8,706 bases of DNA, from assembly GCA_019119285.1 (NCBI GenBank), contig DWXJ01000106.1, positions 1 through 8,706 on the forward strand. Reading direction: 5' to 3'. The translations under genes and the position numbers were made by a program. Origin of the DNA: Merdimonas faecigallinarum (GTDB lineage Bacteria; Bacillota; Clostridia; Lachnospirales; Lachnospiraceae). Position 1 is the first letter of the stretch; each line of letters opens with the position of its first letter. The notes under the pieces are model-generated. The model worked only from the letters and a program-made list of their open reading frames with translations. It did no database searches and was not told the origin of the DNA. This document shows positions 1 through 7,049 of this stretch, in pieces.

Positions 1-1220
1 TGATCCAGGCTTCCCTTGTGATGTCGGCCATCTCCACACTGATCCAGCTCTTTCCCATAGGAAAAAAAGGCGGGTTTGCCATCGGTTCCGGACTTCCTAT
101 AATTATGGGCGTCAGCTTTGCCTATGTGCCCAGTATGCAGGCCATAGCTGAGGGATATGGAGTCGCGGCAATTTTCGGAGCCCAGATCGTAGGTGGAATC
201 GTAGCGCTTGTAATGGGACTTCTTGTCCGGCAGATCCGGGTGTTCTTCCCGCCGCTGATCACGGGAACGGTGGTATTTACCATTGGTCTTTCTCTGTATC
301 CCACCGCCATCAACTATATGGCAGGAGGAACAGGAAGCGAGGACTACGGTTCCTGGCAGAACTGGCTGGTGGCTTTTTTTACCCTGGCGGTTGTGACAGC
401 TCTGAACCATTTTGGAAAAGGAATCTTCAAGCTGGCGTCCATCCTGATCGGAATCATCGCCGGATATATTGTTTCCATACCGTTCGGCATGGTGAACCTT
501 TCCAGCGTAGGGGAGGCGGGCGTTTTTCAGCTTCCACAGTTCATGCATTTCGGAGTGGAGTTTGAGATATCCTCCTGCGTGGCAATAGGAATCCTTTTTG
601 CCATCAATTCCGTACAGGCTATCGGCGATTATTCCGCCACCACCATAGGCGCCATGAACCGCACGCCCGGTGATGAAGAACTGCAGAACGGTATTGCCGG
701 TTACGGTATTATGAATGTTGTGAGCGCTCTGTTCGGCTGTCTGCCTACGGCTACATACAGTCAGAACGTGGGTATCGTCACTACCACGAAGGTGATCAAC
801 CGTTGCGTTCTGGGACTGGCGGCAGTGATCCTGGCAGTGGCCGGTATTGTGCCGAAGTTTTCCGCCCTTCTGACAACCATTCCCCAGTGCGTACTGGGCG
901 GGGCTACCGTTTCCGTGTTCGCGTCCATCGCCATGACAGGTATGAAGCTGGTGGCGTCCGCGGAGATGGATTACCGCAATTCTTCCATCGTAGGACTGGC
1001 CGCAGCCCTGGGTATGGGGGTTTCCCAGGCGACAGAGGCGCTTTCCACCTTCCCCGACTGGGTGACGACAATCTTCGGAAAATCTCCGGTAGTGCTGGCA
1101 ACCATTATCGCGGTACTTCTGAATATCGTCCTTCCCAAAACAAGAGTGGAGAAAAAAGAGGAAAAAAAACGGGATCTTGAGATTGAAAAAGATCTGGAGA
1201 GAGTACATGGAGAGAAATGA
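1..1220 (+). CDS. NCS2-family purine (xanthine/uracil-type) permease, 5' end outside window
   Basis: This is an inner-membrane nucleobase:cation symporter of the NCS2 (xanthine/uracil permease) family, bringing a purine or related base into the cell. The frame is already open at base 3 (codons for IQASLV before the first ATG at 21). The true start therefore lies upstream, and about 40-50 N-terminal residues are probably missing compared with the family's usual 440-460. The visible protein is a string of hydrophobic segments. It carries the NCS2 signature [QEP]NxGxxxxT[RKG] as QNVGIVTTTK (Q codon at 762), and a TM8 motif VQAIGDYSATT (codons from 612). The TM8 motif has Gln where XanQ-type transporters carry an essential Glu. 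The C-terminus is a charged, Lys/Glu-rich cytoplasmic tail of about 27 residues. It ends at a bidirectional terminator shared with the convergent phosphofructokinase. The substrate cannot be fixed from sequence; a purine is the best guess. Confidence 0.9.
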   Translation, partial: IQASLVMSAISTLIQLFPIGKKGGFAIGSGLPIIMGVSFAYVPSMQAIAEGYGVAAIFGAQIVGGIVALVMGLLVRQIRVFFPPLITGTVVFTIGLSLYPTAINYMAGGTGSEDYGSWQNWLVAFFTLAVVTALNHFGKGIFKLASILIGIIAGYIVSIPFGMVNLSSVGEAGVFQLPQFMHFGVEFEISSCVAIGILFAINSVQAIGDYSATTIGAMNRTPGDEELQNGIAGYGIMNVVSALFGCLPTATYSQNVGIVTTTKVINRCVLGLAAVILAVAGIVPKFSALLTTIPQCVLGGATVSVFASIAMTGMKLVASAEMDYRNSSIVGLAAALGMGVSQATEALSTFPDWVTTIFGKSPVVLATIIAVLLNIVLPKTRVEKKEEKKRDLEIEKDLERVHGEK

Positions 1221-1267
1221 GATCGGATAGGGAAAGTATTTTCCCTCATTCGATCCCCATATCGCGC

Positions 1268-1313
1268 AAAAATCGGAGAAGCTGGTTTAAAAACAGCTGT
1301 CTCCGATTTTTTT
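1268..1313. terminator. bidirectional intrinsic terminator between permease and phosphofructokinase genes
   Basis: AAAAATCGGAGA (1268-1279) pairs perfectly with TCTCCGATTTTT (1300-1311). The inner part, AGCT/AGCT and GTTT/AAAC, continues the stem with single-base bulges. A run of seven T follows on the + strand (1307-1313), and the A run at 1268-1272 supplies the U tract for the - strand. It lies 48 nt after the permease stop and 27 nt beyond the stop of the convergent gene, so it can end transcripts from both sides. Confidence 0.88.
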
Positions 1314-1339
1314 ATGTAACAGGAACTTTGTTTCAAACG

Positions 1340-2572
1340 CTACTTTCTGTAAACAAACACCGGCAGCCCGTCTTCGCCCAGAGGAACTTCCACGCGGCCC
1401 TGCACCAGAGGAAGCACGTACTGCAGGAATTTCTCCGACACATCGGATCCATTATTGATGATCCAGTCGGCGGGAACAGTTTTCTCCTCGTTGCAGATAG
1501 CGTTGACGTCTTCCAGACCGCATTCGATACGGACCGTGCCGTCTGCTTCCGTGCGGCGGATAAAAGAAACCATCTTTCCGGTTACGCCGTCAAGAGCGGC
1601 CTGAACGCCGAATCTGCCGGCGGCAACCGCTTCCTTTTGATCGGCGGCGGAGATGAGAGAAGCGCTGCAGCGCTGGCTTACATTCAGTTCTACAGAACGG
1701 GCTTTCACTCCCAGACGTTCACGGACAAGATTTTCGAGATATTTGCCGCAGCCCGCCAGCATTTTGTGGCCGAAAGTGTCGGTACCCACAGAGGAATCGT
1801 ATTCGCAGATAAAAGTCCCGTCCGCGTCATGGATACCTTCGGAAACGCAGACAACCACGCAGCAGTCTTTTTCCAAGGCTTTTTCGATGTCTTTCAGGAA
1901 GTTCTCTGTATCGAAATCGCTTTCCGGAAGATATATGTAACGGGGATTGTCGCCTTCATATTTACGGGCAAGGACTCCGGCGGCAGTGAGCCAGCCTGCG
2001 TGGCGTCCCATGATCTCCACGATGGTGACGGATTTCTTCTCATACACAGAAGCGTCAAGAACGATTTCCCTTATAGTGGAAGCCACATATTTGGCGGCGC
2101 TTCCATAGCCGGGAGTGTGATCTGTGTTTACAAGGTCGTTGTCGATGGTCTTGGGCTCGCCGATCACGCGGACAGGGCTGTTGATCTTCGCGGCATAGCG
2201 GGAAAGCTTGCTCACCGTATCCATGGAATCGTTGCCGCCTATGTAAAAGAACCAGCCGATATTCAGTTTCTCAAACTTTTCAAAAAGAAGCGGATAAACG
2301 GGATCTTCCAGAGACTCCGGCAGTTTGTAACGGCAGGAACCCAGATACGCGCCGGGAGTATGTTTCAGGTATTCCAGCTTATCTCCTGGAAGAGCCTCCC
2401 GGAAATTCAGGATACGGTCTTCCAGAAAACCTTCGATTCCGTTTACCATACCGTAAACCTCGCCGATTTCATCAGAATGAGCCAGCCCTTCGGAAACAAC
2501 TCCGTAAAGGCTGCTGTTGATCACTGCGGTAGGACCGCCGGACTGTCCGACGATAAGATTCATCTTTGCCAT
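1340..2572 (-). CDS. 6-phosphofructokinase, pyrophosphate-dependent type (PFP)
   Basis: This cytosolic glycolytic enzyme (410 aa, full length for the family) phosphorylates fructose 6-phosphate to fructose 1,6-bisphosphate. Visible motifs are GQSGGPT at residues 9-15 (phosphoryl-donor loop), IGGNDSMDT at 111-119, GEPKTIDNDL at 138-147 with the catalytic Asp (TIDND, D144), and MGRHAGW at 188-194. In E. coli PfkA the two positions that admit ATP are Gly104 and Gly124. Here they are Asp115 and Lys141, the combination known from PPi-dependent enzymes, so PPi is the likely donor and the reaction is probably reversible. The position matching the Mg-binding Asp103 is Asn114, as I recall from clostridial relatives. 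The start is chosen on GGAGG (complement at 2579-2583), 6 nt before the ATG. The gene is monocistronic with its own promoter, and converges on the permease gene. PPi use is inferred from these residues only. Confidence 0.93.
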   Translation of the reverse strand: MAKMNLIVGQSGGPTAVINSSLYGVVSEGLAHSDEIGEVYGMVNGIEGFLEDRILNFREALPGDKLEYLKHTPGAYLGSCRYKLPESLEDPVYPLLFEKFEKLNIGWFFYIGGNDSMDTVSKLSRYAAKINSPVRVIGEPKTIDNDLVNTDHTPGYGSAAKYVASTIREIVLDASVYEKKSVTIVEIMGRHAGWLTAAGVLARKYEGDNPRYIYLPESDFDTENFLKDIEKALEKDCCVVVCVSEGIHDADGTFICEYDSSVGTDTFGHKMLAGCGKYLENLVRERLGVKARSVELNVSQRCSASLISAADQKEAVAAGRFGVQAALDGVTGKMVSFIRRTEADGTVRIECGLEDVNAICNEEKTVPADWIINNGSDVSEKFLQYVLPLVQGRVEVPLGEDGLPVFVYRK

Positions 2573-2588
2573 GGTGCACCTCCATTGG

Positions 2589-2614
2589 GATAAAATAGTT
2601 ATTTATATTTTATC
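2589..2614. repeat. perfect 9-bp inverted repeat overlapping the phosphofructokinase -10 box (possible operator)
   Basis: GATAAAATA at 2589-2597 and TATTTTATC at 2606-2614 are exact reverse complements separated by 8 nt. The right arm contains the -10 hexamer of the - strand promoter, and the left arm lies just after the predicted start. The position would suit a repressor-binding site, or a weak AU-rich hairpin at the very 5' end of the mRNA. The arms are AT-rich, so chance is a real alternative. Confidence 0.4.
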
Positions 2615-2636
2615 ATGGCAAGAGACGATATGACAA
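2607..2636 (-). promoter_or_regulatory. sigma-A-type promoter of the phosphofructokinase gene
   Basis: Read on the - strand, a -35 box TTGTCA (2636-2631, 5/6 of consensus) is followed after 18 nt by a -10 box TAAAAT (2612-2607, 5/6). A TG dinucleotide sits one base upstream of the -10 (TGATAAAAT), making it an extended -10. The predicted start is near 2600, giving a leader of roughly 28 nt with the ribosome site GGAGG near its end. Confidence 0.65.
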
Positions 2637-2699
2637 ACAGTAATTCATTTTTTTATATACACCATGTTAATATGATAAATCTTTGGACATTTTTGTATC

Positions 2700-2728
2700 T
2701 TTACACCTGATAGTGACTGTGCTAGAAT
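2700..2728 (+). promoter_or_regulatory. sigma-A-type promoter of the fucokinase/guanylyltransferase gene
   Basis: TTTACA (2700-2705) and TAGAAT (2723-2728) are separated by 17 nt. A TG at 2720-2721 gives an extended -10 (TGCTAGAAT). The predicted start is near 2735, leaving a leader of about 133 nt before the ATG at 2868. It points away from the phosphofructokinase promoter; the two -35 boxes are about 63 bp apart. Confidence 0.65.
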
Positions 2729-2794
2729 TATGTTGGTTTAAAATATCTATGTTTATTTACATAATAACACATAAAAAGATATATGCTGCAATGA

Positions 2795-2825
2795 ACTGCC
2801 GGAGATAGGAAGATATTCCGGCAGT
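2795..2825 (+). promoter_or_regulatory. hairpin in the fkp leader
   Basis: ACTGCCGGA (2795-2803) pairs perfectly with TCCGGCAGT (2817-2825) around a 13-nt loop. It is GC-rich in an otherwise very AT-rich leader. The sequence after it (AAATAATAAATTAG) has no T run, so it does not look like an intrinsic terminator. It lies 30 nt upstream of the ribosome site AAAGGAAG (2855-2862). It may stabilise the mRNA or bind a regulator; no known riboswitch is recognised. Confidence 0.5.
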
Positions 2826-2867
2826 AAATAATAAATTAGATAAGTTATAAATACAAAGGAAGCAAGA

Positions 2868-5800
2868 ATGAAGGAGAAGTATAGAAAAATGAAAAATCTC
2901 TTCCTCAGGCAGTCTTATCTGGACTCCTGGGAAGATTATCAGAGAAGCCTTAATAAAAGTAATTTCATCATATGGGATTATTTCATTATTACGGCTTCCA
3001 ACGAAGAGCAGGCAGAGAATTACAGAGAACAGATCCGCTGCCGTCTGGAGGAGGGGCTGCTTCCTGCGCAGACGCATTATGCCGTTCTGTCTGATCCGGA
3101 AGGAAAAAGGGTGGGTTCCGGCGGAGCCACCTTTAATGTGCTGCGCTATATCCGGGAACAGGAGCCGGACAGGGAGAATCCCTTTGCAGACCGCCGTATC
3201 CTGGTGATCCATTCCGGCGGCGACAGCAAAAGAGTACCGCAGTACTCTGCTATGGGGAAATTATTCGCTCCTGTGCCGAGAGAACTGCCAAACGGCCATG
3301 GTTCCACACTTTTTGATGAGTTTGTGATCGGAATGGCCGGAGTGCCTTCCCGCATTAAAGACGGGATGCTGGTGCTCTCCGGAGATGTACTTCTTTTGTT
3401 TAATCCTCTGCAGATCGATTCTCAGTTCTACGGAGCCGCCGCCATATCGATCAAAGAACCTGTGGATATCGGCAAAGACCACGGCGTGTTCCTCAACAAC
3501 GGAAAGGATTGTGTGAGAAGTTTCCTTCACAAGCAGACAGAAGAATCTTTGCGGGAGTCCGGCGCGGTTAATGAACAGGGATATGTGGATCTGGACACAG
3601 GAGCTATACTTTTTGATTCCGGGCTTCTTATGGCTCTTCTTGGGCTCATTACCACAGAAAATAAATTAGACTGCAATAAATTTGCAAAATTCGTCAGTGA
3701 AAAAGCAAGAGTAAGTTTCTATGGAGATTTTCTTTACCCACTGGCAGAGAGTTCCACACTGGAAAACTATTACCGTGAAAAACCGGAAGGTGAAGATACT
3801 CCTGAACTCCGAGAGTGCAGGAAAGAAATCTGGGAGGCGCTGCACGATTTCTCTCTGAAACTGATCTGCCTCTCACCGGCAGAGTTTATTCATTTCGGAA
3901 CCACATGGGAACTGCTTCAGCTGGTGACTCATGACGTGGAGGATTATGAATTTCTGGACTGGAAGAAACAGGTGCTTTCCACCTCTGCGAGCGGAGATTA
4001 CGCGGCGCATAATTCCTACATAGGTAAAAAAGTCAGGACAGGAAAAAACTGCTATTTTGAAAATTCTTTTATTCTCGGACAATCCTCTATCGGAGACAAT
4101 ACGATCCTTTCCTGCGTGTATCTCCGGGATACTGAGATACCGGCAGAAGTGGTCCTGCACGGCCTTTTGCTGAAAGGACAGAAGCACATTGTCCGTATTT
4201 ATGGGATCCATGATAATCCCAAGGATCTTCTGACACCTGGACATAAATTTCTGGGAGAGGACGCAGAAGTGTTCCTGCAAGCAGCCGGTATAAAGCCGGA
4301 TACATATACTACATTATGGGAGACTCCGATCTATCCGGTATGCGAGAGCAGATATGAAGCGGTACAGATGGCTCTTATCGTTTACCGTATGGCAAAAGGG
4401 TCTGCTTCTCCGGAAGAAATCCGCAGATGGCAGGAAAGTCCGAAAATGAGTCTCTGTCAGAGTTTTAATGAAGCAAATACAAAGGCGCTTTATGAGTGGC
4501 TCTATGAGCTGGAGAACAGGATTCTTTCCAGCCGTTTTATCTGGGCGCTGGAAGACGGCGTTTATTACCGTGAGGCGCTGAAACTCCTGGGAAACCGCGG
4601 AATCACAGAACCGGTGTACCGGAATCTGCTCCATGATGTGCAGGATGCTAAAGACCCTCTGAAAGTACGGGCGTATTATGCTCTTTCTCGATTTATGAAG
4701 CATGAGAAGGCGTCTTTCGACGGTTTTCGCTACGATACCTACGAGGGGAAATGCTTTCAGACTATAGCTGACGCTGTGCAGAAATACGCATTCAGTATTA
4801 TACCGGACAGTTCCTCCTGCCGCATCGTGAAAGAGGAAGTGAAAGTAGAGCTTCCTGTAAGGGTGAACTGGGGCGGCGGCTGGACGGATACTCCGCCCTA
4901 CTGTCTGGAGCAGGGTGGACTTGTGCTGAATGCTGCCATTAAGCTGAAAGGGAAATACCCGGTTAAAGTTACCGTGCGTCGGCTAGAACAGCCGGTAATT
5001 ACGTTCGCCAGCGAAGATGTGGGCGCTTTTGGTACGGTGACGGATATCGACGCCGTGAGAAACTGCAACGATCCATTTGATCCCTTTGCCCTTCACAAAG
5101 CGGCATTGATCGCCTGCGGCGTGATCCCGCTGGAAGGAGAAGAAAACCTGAAAGAAGTGCTGACCCGTCTGGGCGGCGGTATTTATCTGTCCACACAGGT
5201 AGAGGGAGTACCGAAAGGATCCGGACTGGGGACAAGCAGTATCCTTTCCGGCGCGGCGGTAAAAGCGGTGTTCCGCTTCCTTGGAATTGAGAAAGAAGAA
5301 CAGGATATTTTCGCGGTGGTTTCCTGCATGGAACAGATCATGAGCACCGGCGGAGGATGGCAGGATCAGGTGGGCGGACTGACGCCGGGAGTGAAGCTTC
5401 TGCGTACCCGTCCGGGTATTGAACAGAGGATAGAACTGATCCCGCTTAATATCACAGCGGAGACAAGGCGGGAACTCCAGGAGCGTTTCGCTCTGATTTA
5501 TACCGGCCAGCGCCGTCTTGCCAGAAATCTTCTCCGGGATGTAGTGGGAGGATATGTAGGAGGACGTCCGGAATCTGTTGCGGCGCTTAAAGACATGCAA
5601 CCGCTGGCAGTGCTGATGAAATATCAGCTGGAAAAGGGAGATGTGGATGAGTTCGCAAAGCTCCTGAATCAGCACTGGGAACTGTCGAAACAGCTGGACG
5701 ACGGATGTACCAACACCTGTATCGACCAGATCTTTCTGGCGTGTGAAGACCTCATTGACGGCAGGTTTATCGCCGGCGCCGGCGGCGGAGGTTTCCTGCA

Positions 5801-5909
5801 GGTGATCCTGAAAAAAGGTGTGACAAAGGAAGAACTGAGCAGGAGACTGCACGGAGTATTCCAGGACAGCGGAGTGGACGTGTGGGAGAGCGAGATTGTG
5901 TGGGAGTAG
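2868..5909 (+). CDS. fkp: bifunctional L-fucokinase / L-fucose-1-phosphate guanylyltransferase
   Basis: This cytosolic enzyme converts L-fucose plus ATP to L-fucose 1-phosphate, then with GTP to GDP-L-fucose, the donor for fucosyltransferases. Its 1013 residues compare with about 950 in Bacteroides Fkp and about 1055-1085 in plant FKGP and human FUK. The N-terminal half is the pyrophosphorylase domain: GSGGATFN at 83-90, nucleotide loop SGGDSKRVPQYSAMGK near 116-131, and SGD at 171-173. A left-handed beta-helix-like stretch with isoleucine/glycine turns lies around 382-440. The C-terminal part is a GHMP kinase: LPVRVNWGGGWTDTPP at 662-677, ATP loop PKGSGLGTSS at 782-791, GGGWQDQVGG with likely catalytic Asp833, and AGAGGGGF at 969-976. 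All key motifs look intact. The start is chosen on AAAGGAAG 5 nt before the ATG; a second ATG 21 nt inside lacks as good a site. No terminator follows: a broken ugd begins 8 nt later, suggesting an ancestral operon. Whether both activities are real, rather than the kinase alone, needs assay. Confidence 0.9.
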   Translation: MKEKYRKMKNLFLRQSYLDSWEDYQRSLNKSNFIIWDYFIITASNEEQAENYREQIRCRLEEGLLPAQTHYAVLSDPEGKRVGSGGATFNVLRYIREQEPDRENPFADRRILVIHSGGDSKRVPQYSAMGKLFAPVPRELPNGHGSTLFDEFVIGMAGVPSRIKDGMLVLSGDVLLLFNPLQIDSQFYGAAAISIKEPVDIGKDHGVFLNNGKDCVRSFLHKQTEESLRESGAVNEQGYVDLDTGAILFDSGLLMALLGLITTENKLDCNKFAKFVSEKARVSFYGDFLYPLAESSTLENYYREKPEGEDTPELRECRKEIWEALHDFSLKLICLSPAEFIHFGTTWELLQLVTHDVEDYEFLDWKKQVLSTSASGDYAAHNSYIGKKVRTGKNCYFENSFILGQSSIGDNTILSCVYLRDTEIPAEVVLHGLLLKGQKHIVRIYGIHDNPKDLLTPGHKFLGEDAEVFLQAAGIKPDTYTTLWETPIYPVCESRYEAVQMALIVYRMAKGSASPEEIRRWQESPKMSLCQSFNEANTKALYEWLYELENRILSSRFIWALEDGVYYREALKLLGNRGITEPVYRNLLHDVQDAKDPLKVRAYYALSRFMKHEKASFDGFRYDTYEGKCFQTIADAVQKYAFSIIPDSSSCRIVKEEVKVELPVRVNWGGGWTDTPPYCLEQGGLVLNAAIKLKGKYPVKVTVRRLEQPVITFASEDVGAFGTVTDIDAVRNCNDPFDPFALHKAALIACGVIPLEGEENLKEVLTRLGGGIYLSTQVEGVPKGSGLGTSSILSGAAVKAVFRFLGIEKEEQDIFAVVSCMEQIMSTGGGWQDQVGGLTPGVKLLRTRPGIEQRIELIPLNITAETRRELQERFALIYTGQRRLARNLLRDVVGGYVGGRPESVAALKDMQPLAVLMKYQLEKGDVDEFAKLLNQHWELSKQLDDGCTNTCIDQIFLACEDLIDGRFIAGAGGGGFLQVILKKGVTKEELSRRLHGVFQDSGVDVWESEIVWE

Positions 5910-5917
5910 GGAAACAT

Positions 5918-6391
5918 ATGGATAAGAAGTATACGATTGCAGTTGCAGGAACAGGATATGTGGGATTATCAATTGCTACTTTGCTGTCCCAGCATCATAA
6001 AGTTTATGCCGTGGACATTGTGTCGTCCAAGGTTGAACTGATTAATCAGAGAAAATCTCCGATTCAGGATGAGTACATAGAGAAATATCTGGCAAAAAAG
6101 GAATTGGATCTGACCGCGACGCTTGATGCAGAGATGGCGTACAGTGCTGCGGATTTCGTTGTGATCGCGGCGTCGACTAATTATGATTCAGCTGCACAGC
6201 ATTTTGATACATCGGCTGTTGAGAATGTAATTAATTTGGTTATGAAGTATAACCCGGAAGCAATCATGGTAATCAAGAGTACTATTCCGGTGGGATATAC
6301 GAAGAGTATTCGTGAGAAAACAGGAAGCAAAAATATTATCTTCTGTCCTGAGTTTTTAAGAGAATCCAAGGCTCTGTATGACAATGGCTAG
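5918..6391 (+). pseudogene. ugd: UDP-glucose 6-dehydrogenase, truncated 5' fragment (copy 1)
   Basis: An intact Ugd oxidises UDP-glucose to UDP-glucuronate in the cytosol for capsule or teichuronic polymers. Only 157 codons of the usual ~390-440 remain. Visible parts are the NAD-binding Rossmann loop GTGYVG (11-16), the acidic end of beta-2 (VYAVDI), STIPVGYT, and CPEFLRES. The frame then hits TAG at 6389, exactly where family members continue DNLYPSRIIVG. Traces of that continuation (TCAAGAATTA, GTTGGT) survive to about 6412 with small deletions. The catalytic Cys/Lys/Asn region, central helix and UDP-binding domain are gone, so no dehydrogenase activity is expected. The start at 5918 follows AGTAGGG, which overlaps the fkp stop; a start at 5882 would overlap fkp and add unrelated residues. 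Copy 1 also has Ser in the normally conserved APTNYD (AASTNYD), a sign of drift. Confidence 0.88.
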
Positions 6392-7049
6392 CCTCAAGAA
6401 TTAGTTGGTTAGAAAGACGCTATGGTGACCGGGAAATACATGAAAATGGGCTTGCGAAAGTGCTTTTGTGTAGAAGCGTTTGTATAGTGATTACTTCATT
6501 ACAAAGCGAAAGCAGGGTGTCTGATTGCGGAAGGAAATCGTAAAATAATTTATTTTGGATAGATGGACGCAGACAGTGATGAGGTCATTATAAAACGAAA
6601 GGCATGAAATGAAGTCACTCATCGGGATAATGTTCACACGGCGGAAAGCCTGATTTTATCGGAATTTTTAGAGAATGTTCGTTACATGAGGGCAGGTTGT
6701 TTCAAATGATCTTAGTTGCTTGGTAGGCGTCTATTTTCGATTGTAATGTGCAAAGGGCGCTTATCCAAATGGGATTATTGAAAGCAATAAAGTATTCAAC
6801 ATTTAAGGTGTCTGCCCTAAATGGAATAGTTGATAAAGTTAGATGATTAGAAGATGAAAATGAACATTTTGGGCGTTGATTTTATGAGTTTTACAGCAGG
6901 AGCTTTTGAACAGACCTGAGATGATAGATAAATTGCTCTGGAAATTATTAGAAAGGTAAGGCGCTGTAGTCACATTTCAAGATGATGACCACAGTGATTG
7001 ATATGTAGAATAATATTCCGTCTCAACGGATGAAAAGAGGAAATGTACT
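6392..7049 (+). other. degenerate non-coding stretch between the two ugd fragments
   Basis: This 658-bp stretch has no convincing gene: all three forward frames, and the reverse strand as read by eye, are broken by frequent stops. Sampled lines are about 30-43% GC, below the 50-55% of the fkp side. The first ~20 bases are eroded ugd. Short open pieces look like worn coding DNA. One begins at 6854 (MNILGVDF...) and resembles the start of WecG/TagA-type glycosyltransferases, but it stops after about 20 codons. A small hairpin TTATTG/CAATAA sits at 6775-6790. No terminal inverted repeats, transposase motif, tRNA or CRISPR repeat was seen. Best read as a graveyard of polysaccharide-locus genes, though the original genes cannot be named. 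Confidence 0.6.

Noticed and set aside
1217..2593. 458-codon open frame on the + strand
   Set aside because: It lies antisense to the phosphofructokinase gene, whose strand carries all the family motifs, a ribosome site and a promoter. The + frame shows no recognisable domain.
5882..5917. Upstream ATG for the first ugd fragment, overlapping fkp
   Set aside because: It would add 12 residues unrelated to Ugd; the ATG at 5918 gives MDKKYTIAVAGTGYVG, matching the second copy and the family start.
4983..5972. 329-codon open frame on the - strand
   Set aside because: It is a shadow of the GHMP-kinase half of fkp; the product has no family features and the + strand frame is clearly the coding one.
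6578..6623. Imperfect inverted repeat (GATGAG ... CTCATC) as a possible mobile-element end or terminator
   Set aside because: Inner pairing needs a multi-base bulge, there is no T run, and no partner repeat, target duplication or transposase trace was found.
6392..7049. Insertion sequence between the two ugd fragments
   Set aside because: No terminal inverted repeats at the edges, no direct target repeats and no transposase motif in any frame; the two ugd pieces are parallel heads, not the two halves of one interrupted gene.
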